DNA of 64,000 nucleotides from JABMNT01 sp048262655 (GTDB taxonomy: Bacteria > Pseudomonadota > Alphaproteobacteria > Rhodospirillales > Casp-alpha2), in contig JBLXEY010000010.1 of the NCBI GenBank assembly GCA_048262655.1, positions 34,649 to 98,648 on the forward strand, given 5' to 3'. This document shows, one piece after another, positions 35,889-45,049 of this stretch (positions within the stretch are counted from its first letter, which is position 1; every line of letters starts with the position of its first letter). The notes below the pieces were generated by a model, which saw only the letters and a program-made list of their open reading frames with translations, did not search any database and was not told the origin of the DNA. The position numbers and the translations under genes are program-made.

Positions 35889-37882
35889 AAATATCTTCCA
35901 ATTCTAAATCCTATATCATCACGACGATCTATAACGCCTTCTCGAAAAGCCGCCCGCAAGGTTGTCCGCGTCCCTGAGCGCCAGTTCGATCCTTTTACCA
36001 CGTGATTTGTGCCGCGGACTGACCCCACAGGATCGCTCTCAACCAAATTGATAGCGGGCGGCTGCAAGATATAAGCTTCGTTGACCCATTCACTGACATT
36101 TCCGCTGAGATCATAGAGGCCCGACGGTTCTGCCTTGAACTGGCCGACAGGCGCTTTTGCAGAATAACCATCCGAATAATTAGGGACAAAGAAGGGAACG
36201 CCGCCTTTCGCAGCTTCGTCAGCAATATTTCCCGCACCTTCTGGTACAGTCGACGTATCGCCCCACGTGAAAATAGTCTGAACCGATCGGTTGGCCTTGC
36301 GTGCGAGCCATTCCCACTCTGGCTCCGTCAAAAGTCGATAGCCATTGCCATGCGGATCAATCACGCGGGCCCGGCCACCAGATATGGCGTAAAAAGGACG
36401 GAGGTTCTCTTTTTCGCTAAGCCAGTTACAAAAAGCGACCGCCTCAATCCAGCTAACGGACGTAACGGGATCCCGGGCGCCCCCTGACCCTGTCTTCGTT
36501 GAATCAAATGCCCTAAACTGTTGGTTTGTTGTTTCATACTTAGCCGCGTAGAAGGGCTTGGAAAAATTCACTCGACGCACAAACTCATTCGCACGCTGAC
36601 CTTTTTCATGGCGAGGGGCACCCATTTTAATCGAAACAGGTTTGAACATTATCAACTCAATGCCGACCGAATTTGTATAAACCGGCGGCGACTCCATTAA
36701 CCTTGCTGTTTTTTCCGTTTGTAAAATCTCTCGAACGGTCATGGCTTCCTGACCGGAGGGTGTCACTTTCTTAGTGATCGTTCGATACCCTTGCTTACGC
36801 AAAGCAATTGTCTGCGGGACCGCAAGAAGGTCTAGCGTCAGCGGGCTTTCCCCGACTTTCTTGTCGTTAATGTAAACCTCTGCCACCGGCTTGGAGATGA
36901 TTTCCACTTCCCCGTATTCCGGCTTCAGCTCCAGATCTACTCGCTTCACTTCGCGCGGTTCAAGTACGACAGTTTTGGTTTTCGAAATATAGCCAGGCCT
37001 CGAATAATTAATCGTATTCTCAACACCAGACGGCACGGTTATGATTGATCCAAGGTCTGTCTTTTGACCATTGACCAACAAAACTCCGTCGTCCGGTTTA
37101 AGATTTAAACTCAATTCAGAGGGTTGGCGCAAAAGCATGTAATCACGAACAGCGGTGCGCTCTGTGCGCGTAATCTCCACGGCATCTTTAATTGTTTGAT
37201 AGCCAGCGAGAGATATCATCACCTCTCGGCGCCCCCCAACCACATCCACTATGGTTGGCGTTTCTCCATGCTCAAGGCCATCAATTTTGATTTTTGCCCC
37301 CGCGGGATCTGAGCTAATTGACAATTGTCCCCGCACTGGTTTTAACTTGATATCGAAGCTGATTTCCTCAGCCCGCCGCACGTCAAAATCTATGGTTTCA
37401 TCTTCGAAGTAAGAACTCGCGACAGTCAGAGTGTAGCTACCCGGAACCAGCTCCAAATCAATAGAGGATGCGATAGCGATCCGCTTCCCATTCAGCGACC
37501 ATCTTGCCGCATCGTCTACCGGAAGAACCTTTGCGACCAAATGCCCGGGAAGTTCCTGCAAGGTAATATCAACAGTCCGACCCTTGTCGGCAGATGTCAG
37601 AGTCTTTAATTCAGATTTAAAGCCCCTGGCGCTAACGGTAATTTGGGTTTCGCTGGTCAGTGAATAAACTACATTCGAAATTGAAACGCCAAAACCACCG
37701 GAGACTTGGATTTTGCCAGCAAGTTCGGCATCTTCCGGGCTAATCTTAACTGACGTCCCATTTACATAAGCGAATACCGCTGAGATCAGCCCAATGGAGA
37801 AAACAAAAAGCAGTGCAAACATCAAAATCCGGCCGCGTTGCTGCTTTTTTGCTTCGCGAATTTTGCTGTCAAATGCGTTCAT
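35885..37882 (-). CDS. Membrane-anchored PEGA-repeat protein with SUMF1/formylglycine-enzyme-like domain
   Basis: A 665-residue protein with one N-terminal helix (about 19-40, MFALLFVFSIGLISAVFAYV). The helix is followed by several PEGA-type beta repeats (about 110-390, for instance GQLSISSDPAGAKIKIDG and GEVEIISKPVAEVYINDKKV). A C-terminal SUMF1-type domain (about 405-665) contains YETTNQQFRAFD, PVTSVSWIEAVAFCNWLSE, YRLLTEPEWEWLAR, GLYDLSGNVSEWVNE and IGFRIGRYL. The catalytic cysteine pair of true formylglycine-generating enzymes is absent from the VVKGSNWRSGTRTTLRAAF segment, so it is probably a structural or ligand-binding module. It overlaps the previous gene by 14 bases and the next by 4. 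Confidence 0.85.
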   Translation of the reverse strand: MNAFDSKIREAKKQQRGRILMFALLFVFSIGLISAVFAYVNGTSVKISPEDAELAGKIQVSGGFGVSISNVVYSLTSETQITVSARGFKSELKTLTSADKGRTVDITLQELPGHLVAKVLPVDDAARWSLNGKRIAIASSIDLELVPGSYTLTVASSYFEDETIDFDVRRAEEISFDIKLKPVRGQLSISSDPAGAKIKIDGLEHGETPTIVDVVGGRREVMISLAGYQTIKDAVEITRTERTAVRDYMLLRQPSELSLNLKPDDGVLLVNGQKTDLGSIITVPSGVENTINYSRPGYISKTKTVVLEPREVKRVDLELKPEYGEVEIISKPVAEVYINDKKVGESPLTLDLLAVPQTIALRKQGYRTITKKVTPSGQEAMTVREILQTEKTARLMESPPVYTNSVGIELIMFKPVSIKMGAPRHEKGQRANEFVRRVNFSKPFYAAKYETTNQQFRAFDSTKTGSGGARDPVTSVSWIEAVAFCNWLSEKENLRPFYAISGGRARVIDPHGNGYRLLTEPEWEWLARKANRSVQTIFTWGDTSTVPEGAGNIADEAAKGGVPFFVPNYSDGYSAKAPVGQFKAEPSGLYDLSGNVSEWVNEAYILQPPAINLVESDPVGSVRGTNHVVKGSNWRSGTRTTLRAAFREGVIDRRDDIGFRIGRYL

Positions 37883-39452
37883 CGCTCACCACGCTCACCT
37901 TGAAGGAGGTTGATCCAGGCGGAATCTCAACTCGAACAAGCTTTGACTTAAATCCGGACCGTTTACCTTCAAACGTATATGTACCGGGTTTCAGCTTAAT
38001 CACTTTTTCCCTGATAACACCAACTTGTCCGACCCCACGCACCGAAACTTTAGTTTGTTCATCAGACGAAACAACGACGGCGACGTCAACATTATAGTCT
38101 CTAAGTGTCTGCGACAGAGTTTCCACATCCAAATCAAGCGATGGACTCTTTCCGCGATACTCCTTGGCATCGGCGATAACACGGTGCGCATCTTCAGCAA
38201 CATTGCTGGAGGCAAGCCGGTGGGGGTTCCTGAGGTGCGATGATATTTGTTTGTTTAAGCCAATAAGCGACTGTGCCAGTGTGACACCGTTGCCAGCTGA
38301 TTGATTGTTTGGCTGAATTTTGAGGGCATTGGAATAGAACTCAAAGCTCTTTTGCCAATCATCTGCATTCGCAGCGATTTTCGCTTCGGCCATAAAGTGC
38401 TCCGTATCCAGTGCTCGTTTCAGGCGGGTGATCTTCTCGCCCAGGAGTGTCGTTTCTTCGCGCTTCGCATCAATTTTACGGGCACTCTCATATTGCACTT
38501 GCGCCTTTTCAAGTTTGCGTTCTTCCACGTGGGACAGACCGGCCTTAATATGACCAAAGTACTTTTGTTCCTTAATCGCTATAGCCAGTTCGGCCTCGCG
38601 TTCTTTGATGCCGCTTAATGACGGGTCGAGGGTCCTTGCTTTGCGCAGAAACTCGTACTCCTCGGACAAATTGTTTTCTGTGCGTGCACGATCTGCAGAT
38701 TTGAGAAGCTTTTGAACAGCAGGCATCACCTCAATCAGAGGCTTTAACTTTTGCGCTTCGGTTGCGTCGGGAAAAAGAGCAAGCGCCTGGTCGATGGAAG
38801 TCATGGCAGCATCATAATCACCTGCCAACTTCGCCTTCTCAGCTGCCGATAAAGCATGTCGATACGCCAAGTCCATCGCCGTCACTTCGGCATTTGCCAT
38901 TTCCAGGACCGTTTGCAGTTGCGATCGCGCCGTGGCGTAGTCACTAACTTCAAAAGCCTCGAAACTTTTTTCTTTTAAAAAGACGATGTCTTGCTGTCGC
39001 TCAGGATGCCATGCCCGGTATGGCGCAGACTGCACAATCTGTTCCGGCCCATCCTGAAAGCGCCGAAGCAACTCTTTATAAGCCTCACGATCTTGCGTGT
39101 TTTCAAAAGGTATAGCAGATGGCTGAGGTGAAGATCCTGCGGACTCTTTGCGATCTTCTCGCCCAGGTTCGGGAAGCGCTACCGATGGATCGTTTAAGGG
39201 CGATTTCTCTGTATTTGTTTTAGAGTAAGCTTCCTTGGCTATTGGCCGCAAAACCGTCGCTGCTTCTCCTTCTGCCGTTTGCTGATCAGGTTCGGCTGAA
39301 ATAAGGGCTCTGGCTAAGGTTTCTAACGCATCATGTTTGAAAACAACCAGCCCAATCGCTAATCCGACTGCTGCGATGACGACCAAAAGAACCAAACGTG
39401 CTTTGGTTGCCTTGCGACTGGCTTGATCGAGTTTATCCTGAAGCATAAGCAC
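37869..39452 (-). CDS. Inner-membrane TPR/coiled-coil protein with C-terminal PEGA-like domain
   Basis: 527 residues from GTG 39452, which has AGGA six bases upstream; the AGGA overlaps the stop of the lipoprotein gene. There is one N-terminal helix (about 20-42, LVLLVVIAAVGLAIGLVVF) and a low-complexity linker. A helical TPR-like region spans about 110-420 (ALSAAEKAKLAGDYDAAMTS, WQKSFEFYSNALKIQPNN). A C-terminal beta domain resembling PEGA follows (KVSVRGVGQVGVIREKV, LKPGTYTFEGKRSGFKSKL). Most of it should be periplasmic. Not a recognised named protein; it is likely a scaffold linking the channel part to the envelope. Confidence 0.75.
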   Translation of the reverse strand: MLMLQDKLDQASRKATKARLVLLVVIAAVGLAIGLVVFKHDALETLARALISAEPDQQTAEGEAATVLRPIAKEAYSKTNTEKSPLNDPSVALPEPGREDRKESAGSSPQPSAIPFENTQDREAYKELLRRFQDGPEQIVQSAPYRAWHPERQQDIVFLKEKSFEAFEVSDYATARSQLQTVLEMANAEVTAMDLAYRHALSAAEKAKLAGDYDAAMTSIDQALALFPDATEAQKLKPLIEVMPAVQKLLKSADRARTENNLSEEYEFLRKARTLDPSLSGIKEREAELAIAIKEQKYFGHIKAGLSHVEERKLEKAQVQYESARKIDAKREETTLLGEKITRLKRALDTEHFMAEAKIAANADDWQKSFEFYSNALKIQPNNQSAGNGVTLAQSLIGLNKQISSHLRNPHRLASSNVAEDAHRVIADAKEYRGKSPSLDLDVETLSQTLRDYNVDVAVVVSSDEQTKVSVRGVGQVGVIREKVIKLKPGTYTFEGKRSGFKSKLVRVEIPPGSTSFKVSVVSDERI

Positions 39453-39460
39453 ACGGTATC

Positions 39461-40717
39461 CTAGAGCTGAACCTCAGGTGTCTGTTCTTCTAAATATATG
39501 CGTTTCAGGAACGCCCGCCATTGTGCGAACTGTTCTTTCGCCGAGCCTGTTAGTTCGACATTCTTTTGTTCATAAGCGACAACTTTTGGCGCAAGGTCAG
39601 AATCTATGGATTGCCCCAGTTCTTCCAAGGCTTCGGCGTGCACGCTGGTTTGCTTGCTGGTTTGAAAGCTTTCAAGCAACAAACCGGCACCAAATGCCCC
39701 ACCGACAATTCCGGCCGTTTGCCCGGCCGCTTCGGCACCAATACTATCAGAATTCGCACCCGCAACAGCCGCCAGGATAGCTAAACCAACCAGTGCTACA
39801 CCTGCAACGGCTTGCCCCGCAGCTTCCTTTCGCGCGGCACTTCTGGCTTCAATTTCCACAAGCGTTTGCTCTTGCCAAACGCGATAACTGCTTTCCATCT
39901 CTTCAGCAAACGCACGATAGTGGTCTTGCAATCCGTCCACATAAAGCTGATCGCGTACGCGGATCGCTTTGGTGCGAACGAGCATGGGATCGTCATCGCT
40001 CGGGAAACTGTTTAACGAATAGGTATTTCCTTCTTTGTTCAGGTATTCAACAAAGGCTTCTTCCACAAAACTAGCACCAAACCGCAGTTCACTAACCCGT
40101 TTTAACTCTGTCAGACTAGCAATATCATGAAAACTCAGCTCCTTAACCAATTCCTCAGCCGCTTTTTCAAATAGAGGATCATATGCGTCTTTGTCACTAT
40201 TTCGTATATCTTTGTAAAACGAGATATCAACGTCGTGATCAACAGACTGATATAACCAGCGCTTTCCGGTAATATCGACGACCTCCATTTCAATCTCGAC
40301 ATCCTCTGCGGTTGATTCGTTAATCTTTCCCAAGAGATAAAGGTCACCTGACGCCGTCTCATCTGGCGTCACGCGCACAGCGCCGAAAGCTCCGGTATTC
40401 TCAAGCGCCTCCTTCATCTTATAGGCGAAGCGAACAGCTTCCGCCCGCCGCAATTCAGGCCAAACGCCTTCTTCTGAATATTCTATACCTTTATCAGGTA
40501 CACCAGGATCAAAGACGGGAATAACAACGTCAAGCCGAGGGCGGTTGGGATCAAAGGGATCTGCCGCCTCCTTCCCGAGCCGCGACGCTTTGTTAATCAT
40601 CGAAGACAAACCTGGGCCGACACCTATCCCCGTAGAGGTTCCCCCTCTCGTCACACAACCCGACAATAAGATTGAGAAACAGACAAGCCCTGTCGTAATC
40701 ATCCGTGACAGTCTCAT
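39461..40717 (-). CDS. Lipoprotein with a glycine-zipper-like hydrophobic segment
   Basis: A 418-residue protein with signal and lipobox SILLSGC (lipidated Cys near residue 21). An N-terminal alpha/beta domain (PRLDVVIPVFDPG, EAVRFAYKMKEALENTGAFG, GDLYLLGKINES) recalls the domains of CsgG/GNA1162-type lipoproteins. A hydrophobic Gly/Ala segment (about 318-365, AGVALVGLAILAAVAGAN and GIVGGAFGAGLLL) could insert into a membrane as a hairpin. No family is assigned with confidence. It is the second gene of the operon, 3 bases after the preceding gene, and is the likely outer-membrane part. Confidence 0.7.
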   Translation of the reverse strand: MRLSRMITTGLVCFSILLSGCVTRGGTSTGIGVGPGLSSMINKASRLGKEAADPFDPNRPRLDVVIPVFDPGVPDKGIEYSEEGVWPELRRAEAVRFAYKMKEALENTGAFGAVRVTPDETASGDLYLLGKINESTAEDVEIEMEVVDITGKRWLYQSVDHDVDISFYKDIRNSDKDAYDPLFEKAAEELVKELSFHDIASLTELKRVSELRFGASFVEEAFVEYLNKEGNTYSLNSFPSDDDPMLVRTKAIRVRDQLYVDGLQDHYRAFAEEMESSYRVWQEQTLVEIEARSAARKEAAGQAVAGVALVGLAILAAVAGANSDSIGAEAAGQTAGIVGGAFGAGLLLESFQTSKQTSVHAEALEELGQSIDSDLAPKVVAYEQKNVELTGSAKEQFAQWRAFLKRIYLEEQTPEVQL

Positions 40718-40720
40718 AGG

Positions 40721-41452
40721 TTAACCTTCTCCCCCGGTTTTCTCAGCCTTAACGACGGGAAGGCCTTTATATTTGCGATATTCATTCCACAACCTGGCTT
40801 TTGTTTCTGGATCTTTCTCATCAATGGCGGCACGCCGAATTTGTGCTTCCAAAACACTATCATTATCGGCAGGCGGAATATCATCTGGAATTTTGCCATT
40901 TTTAAGGCGAATGTCTCCGGCCTCGTCTCCGTTTTGCTCTTGGTCCTTCTGCGCGTCGCTTTCATCGAGAAATTCTGGATTTAGTGGTTTTTCACCCTGA
41001 TCCGGGTTCGACCATTTCGCGTGCTGGTTTTCGTCATTTCGATCGGGAAGGCTGGTGGATTCCTCTGCCTCTGAATTCGCTGACGCCTCACCTGCCATAT
41101 CACTCGAGGCGACCGATTCACCAGCTTCAGCGGTTGCGTCGGCACCTCCGGCACCTCCACCTGCAGCGGCAGCCGCCGCCCGTTCAGCCTGACAGCTATC
41201 AAACTTTCCTAGGGAATCAAAAAGCGCCTGATCCATCAGGCGTATACGCTCTTCACGCGTTAGGTTGGGATCATTCGCATAGTCGACACTTACATCGGTG
41301 CATTCAAAAGCACGAGAAGCCCCTGAACCCGGCGCCTCTGTTGTTCCTGCCTGCGCCCAAGCAGGGTCGGGGCCAACCAGCAAACAGGCCAAAAGCAGGA
41401 ACGACCGGCCAAACATCCTTCTACACAGGAAAACAAACGTCATCACACGCAC
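40721..41452 (-). CDS. Secreted acidic low-complexity protein, first gene of the VWA/proton-channel operon
   Basis: A 243-residue protein with a signal peptide (FGRSFLLLACLLVGPDPAWA, cleaved before QAGTT). A short conserved-looking part follows (ECTDVSVDYANDPNLTREER and LDSLGKFDSCQAER in outline, two Cys that may pair). A long Ala/Gly/Glu/Asp-rich disordered region leads to a charged helical tail (ARLWNEYRKYKGLPVVK). No homologue is recognised. It is the first gene of the run, opposite the TAXI gene across a 593-base gap. It probably occupies the periplasm, and its role is unknown. Confidence 0.7.
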   Translation of the reverse strand: MRVMTFVFLCRRMFGRSFLLLACLLVGPDPAWAQAGTTEAPGSGASRAFECTDVSVDYANDPNLTREERIRLMDQALFDSLGKFDSCQAERAAAAAAGGGAGGADATAEAGESVASSDMAGEASANSEAEESTSLPDRNDENQHAKWSNPDQGEKPLNPEFLDESDAQKDQEQNGDEAGDIRLKNGKIPDDIPPADNDSVLEAQIRRAAIDEKDPETKARLWNEYRKYKGLPVVKAEKTGGEG

Positions 41453-42045
41453 AAACCCTCAAACCAATGCAACTTAAGTGGAATATAGCACGTAATACGG
41501 GCTTTTCACGCCTCAGTAAGGCGGATACACCAATTTTTAATTGTGTCACGAATATTTATGCTCTGGACTAAAGCAGTCTGCACTAAATTCTCACATCACA
41601 TTACGGAACCGTTTCGCTCGCTAAAATATCGTACCGAACGAGAATGGCTGCATAGCGCGGAGCCTCGGCATTAATGTCTTAGGGTAGACGTTAACCAACA
41701 GGCCGCATGAATATATTTATATTGGTTTTCGCGCAGGCACATTCTGTGCTCGCAAGCAATCATAGCCCGAATTAGGGTACGCTATTTCACCGATAAGACG
41801 TCAAGGGCCGCGTCAGCTGGTTATCGGGTTATGCAGGTGTCAGTCACCCTCAAAACAAGTATTTTATGCAAAGTGAGGTTCACAGCCGATAGAACAACTT
41901 TTAACGATATTTAACAAATTAATACCAATTGACAAATTTAGAACGCAGTGACACCTTACAGCCGTCTCGCATCAAGAATGCACAGGACCTAGCGACTGTA
42001 ACCATCTTTGATCACATTGTTTTGAATAATATTGGGAGTGAAAAA
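41453..42045. other. Divergent intergenic region between the VWA operon and TAXI transporter
   Basis: 593 bases hold the promoters of two divergent operons. A perfect 14-base AT palindrome lies at 41710-41723. The in-frame TTG at 41929 upstream of the TAXI gene encodes no signal peptide and is not taken as its start. I see no RNA gene, terminator or convincing small coding frame here. Confidence 0.4.
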
Positions 42046-42996
42046 TTGTTAAATTTCAAACATCTAGCTAAAATTGCATTCGGTGCTGCTGCTCTTGCAG
42101 CCACCAGCGTTCCAGCCCAAGCCACAGAATTTATTCTGTCGACCGGTTCTCAAGGTGGCTCATGGTATCCACTTGGCGGCGCGATCGCGTCTATCATCCA
42201 AAAATCGGACCCGAGCATTTCAATTACCACCAAGCCAGGCGCTGGTGTTGCCAATGTGGTCGGTGTTGAAGCTGGCAAGTTCCCGATCGCGTTTGCCAAC
42301 ACGATTTCGACAGTTGATGCCTTGACCGGAAAACCTCCCTACAAAAAAGCGGTTAAAAATGTCTGCAATCTTGGCACCTTATATCCACAATGGTTCCAGA
42401 TCCTCGCCGTTGATTCTGCAAATATCAAAACCATTGCAGACTTCAAAGGTAAGCGCCTTACGACGCAGCAAAACGGCAACACAGGCGAGTTTTTAACACG
42501 AAGCCTCCTGAAACTGGCTGGCCTCAGCTATGATGACCTTGATAAGGTCTCGCATGTATCCTATTCGGATTCTGTTAATCAGATGAAAGACGGTCATGCA
42601 GATGTCTTTACTTTAGGAACAGCCCTTCCAGCAGGCGCCGTCATGGATATTGCAGCCAGCCGCCATATTGAGTTTGTGTCCATTTCAGATGAGCTATTCA
42701 ACCACTTTAAGTCCCAGAACTCTGCTTTCCTTAAGCGCGTATACAAGGCGGGCACCTATCCCGGCACAACACGCGACGCAAATGCCATCACTTATGGAAC
42801 TCACCTAATTGTCGCATGCGATTACGATAGCAATGTCGTGACCAAAACGCTGACAGCAATTGCGGATAATCTGCAGTCCTTAAGCTCCGTGAACAAAACC
42901 ATGGCGACTTTGACGATGGCAGACATGGGTGCTGATATCGGTGTGCCTATGCATAAAGCGGCTACAGCTTTCTACAAAAGCCGCGGAGTTCAGTAA
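42046..42996 (+). CDS. TAXI-family TRAP transporter substrate-binding protein
   Basis: 316 residues from TTG 42046, with GGGAG (42034-42038) 7 bases upstream and a signal peptide ending SVPAQA immediately after. The mature start EFILSTGSQGGSWYPLGGAI and the later ANVVGVEAGKFPIAFANT, LGTLYPQWFQILAV and FKGKRLTTQQNGNTGEF are typical of TAXI solute receptors, which bind carboxylates or amino acids such as glutamate in characterised cases. The ligand here is unknown. It is followed by a terminator-like hairpin and the fused permease gene, so it should be made in excess over the permease. Confidence 0.92.
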   Translation: MLNFKHLAKIAFGAAALAATSVPAQATEFILSTGSQGGSWYPLGGAIASIIQKSDPSISITTKPGAGVANVVGVEAGKFPIAFANTISTVDALTGKPPYKKAVKNVCNLGTLYPQWFQILAVDSANIKTIADFKGKRLTTQQNGNTGEFLTRSLLKLAGLSYDDLDKVSHVSYSDSVNQMKDGHADVFTLGTALPAGAVMDIAASRHIEFVSISDELFNHFKSQNSAFLKRVYKAGTYPGTTRDANAITYGTHLIVACDYDSNVVTKTLTAIADNLQSLSSVNKTMATLTMADMGADIGVPMHKAATAFYKSRGVQ

Positions 42997-43012
42997 CTCT
43001 CCGATTGTTACC

Positions 43013-43058
43013 GACCTGCCCCTCGCATCCCTCGATGTGAACGGGCAGGTCTTTTTTT
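43013..43058 (+). terminator. Internal terminator/attenuator between TAXI receptor and permease
   Basis: GACCTGCCC (43013-43021) pairs perfectly with GGGCAGGTC (43043-43051) and is followed by seven T residues. It stands between the receptor and permease genes, so most transcripts should end here, giving more receptor than permease. Confidence 0.85.
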
Positions 43059-43126
43059 CGCCCGCCCTATGATTGCGCTATCAACACTTTAGAACGGGCT
43101 GTTTTATTCTTGAGCAGGTACCCCTC

Positions 43127-44962
43127 ATGGCCGGTAGATTTTCAATGCTGCAACTTATAAAAGTCCTTCTTTTAGGCTTGGCTGCTACTCACCTTTACTT
43201 TGCTTTTGTGGGATACCCTGGCCCCTATATTTTGCGCGGCTTCCATGTGGGTTTAAGCCTATGTCTGGTTTATATGACGACGACGTGGAAAGGCGGAACT
43301 AGCGAACCCCCGACCCTGATCAATATCGTGCTTGGTGTTCTGGTTCTGGGCGCGGCGCTCTATCCGGCCATTAACCTTGAATATGTCGAAGCCCGTTTCA
43401 TGTATGTTGATGATTTGACAGACATGGACATGGTCGTTGGGATCGGACTTGTTGCACTGGTTTTGGAAGGTGCCCGGCGGATGCTTGGCTTGGCATTACC
43501 GCTCGCTGCCCTTGCCTTTATGACCTATGCACTCTTCTTCACCCAGACGACCGGGCAAGTATTTGTCGAACAAATGTTTTTAACGACTGACGGTATATTT
43601 GGCATTCCCGCTGCAGTTTCAGCGACCTATATCGTACTTTTTATCTTGTTCGGAGCCCTTGTCGAACGCATGGGAATCGGACAATTATTTACGGACTTCG
43701 CCATCGCCTTGACCGGACGGCAGGTTGGGGGGCCGGCAAAGGTCGCCTGCGTCACAAGTGGCTTCTTCGGGTCGGTATCCGGCTCAGCCGTTGCCAACGT
43801 GATGACGACGGGAGCTTTCTCCATCCCCTTGATGAAGCGCATCGGCTTTCGGCCTTCCTTTGCGGCATCCGTTGAAGCCGTAAGTTCTACCGGCGGTCAA
43901 ATTATGCCACCCGTTATGGGTGCAGCTGCGTTTGTCATGGCGGAATACCTTGGCGTTAGCTACCTGACAGTGGCAGGCTTAGCCATCACCCCGGCGATTC
44001 TTTACTACGTAGCCGTGTTTGCATCGATCCACTTTGAAGCGAAACGCCTGAATATTGGGGCTGTGCCGGAGGACGAACAAGTTAAAATCAGCAAAGTGAT
44101 TATGGACAGTGGCCATATGTTCATCCCAATTGTTGTCATTGTCTGGATTCTTTTGAGTGGTTACTCCGCACCCTATGCGGCTTTGTGGGGTATCGTTTCT
44201 GTTTTCCCAACTGCGCTTCTTCGTAAAACTACGCGCCACCATCTGACCATCAGTAATATTTTAGCCGCATTTGAAAGTGGCGCTCGCAATGTTTTGACCA
44301 TCGCCGCCGCAGTAGCCTGTGCCGGAATTGTCGTTGGGTCTATCAATATTTCGGGCATTGGCATCGATTTCTCCAACTTTGTGATATCTGCTGCCGATGA
44401 CACGTTGATATACGCGCTACTCCTCAGCATGGTCGCCGGAGTTATTCTGGGCATGGGCATGCCAACGACCCCCGCCTACATCGTTCAGGTTGCCCTGCTG
44501 GTGCCAGCTCTGGTTAAATTGGGCGTGCAGGTAGAAGCGGCTCATTTGTTCGTCTTCTACTTTGCTATTCTTTCAGCAATCACACCTCCTGTCGCCATGG
44601 CCGTCTATGCGGCGAATGCCATATCCGGCGGCAGTGTTTGGGAAGCAAGTTGGCTGGCGGTTAAACTTGGCGCGACCGGTTTCATTATTCCGTTCTTGTT
44701 TGTTTACGAGCCGGCAATCCTGCTGCAAGGGGAGCCAATGCATGTGATTGCCTCTCTTCTACAGGCTTTGTTCGGCATCTTATTGCTTGCCTCATCACTT
44801 CAAGGATATTTGCGGTTTCGCCTTGAGAAATGGCAACAAGTCATTCTGTTTATTGCCGCGATCGGGCTGATCTATCCTGATTGGCGAGCCTCAATCCCCG
44901 CTGCGGTGTGCGTCCTTCTGGCGGTATTTCCATTTGGAAGTCGCAAAGGAACGGCAGCATGA
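43127..44962 (+). CDS. TRAP transporter fused permease (TAXI type, DctQ-DctM)
   Basis: About 611 residues from ATG 43127 (AGCAGG upstream); an earlier TTG at 43073 would add a poor leader. It is a polytopic protein with many hydrophobic helices. The N-terminal third is the small-subunit-like part, the rest is the large DctM-like transporter with FGSVSGSAVANVMTTGAFSI, GGQIMPPVMGAAAFVM and the later MGMPTTPAYIVQVALLVPAL. These are the characteristic Na+-dependent TRAP signatures. It works with the receptor at 42046-42996 to import an organic acid or amino acid. Confidence 0.92.
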   Translation: MAGRFSMLQLIKVLLLGLAATHLYFAFVGYPGPYILRGFHVGLSLCLVYMTTTWKGGTSEPPTLINIVLGVLVLGAALYPAINLEYVEARFMYVDDLTDMDMVVGIGLVALVLEGARRMLGLALPLAALAFMTYALFFTQTTGQVFVEQMFLTTDGIFGIPAAVSATYIVLFILFGALVERMGIGQLFTDFAIALTGRQVGGPAKVACVTSGFFGSVSGSAVANVMTTGAFSIPLMKRIGFRPSFAASVEAVSSTGGQIMPPVMGAAAFVMAEYLGVSYLTVAGLAITPAILYYVAVFASIHFEAKRLNIGAVPEDEQVKISKVIMDSGHMFIPIVVIVWILLSGYSAPYAALWGIVSVFPTALLRKTTRHHLTISNILAAFESGARNVLTIAAAVACAGIVVGSINISGIGIDFSNFVISAADDTLIYALLLSMVAGVILGMGMPTTPAYIVQVALLVPALVKLGVQVEAAHLFVFYFAILSAITPPVAMAVYAANAISGGSVWEASWLAVKLGATGFIIPFLFVYEPAILLQGEPMHVIASLLQALFGILLLASSLQGYLRFRLEKWQQVILFIAAIGLIYPDWRASIPAAVCVLLAVFPFGSRKGTAA

Positions 44963-45049
44963 TCAACCCAGGATCGAGAACGACGTCTGACTAAGTGCGG
45001 GGTTACTTTCTGTCTGTTGACCATGCGTGTAAAAACGCGACGGGCAAAC

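Noticed and set aside
35885..36680. Active formylglycine-generating enzyme for a sulfatase
   Set aside because: The catalytic cysteine pair is missing and no sulfatase gene lies nearby.
41929..42045. TTG 41929 as the start of the TAXI receptor
   Set aside because: It would put 39 unlikely residues before the signal peptide; TTG 42046 has a good GGGAG at 7 bases.
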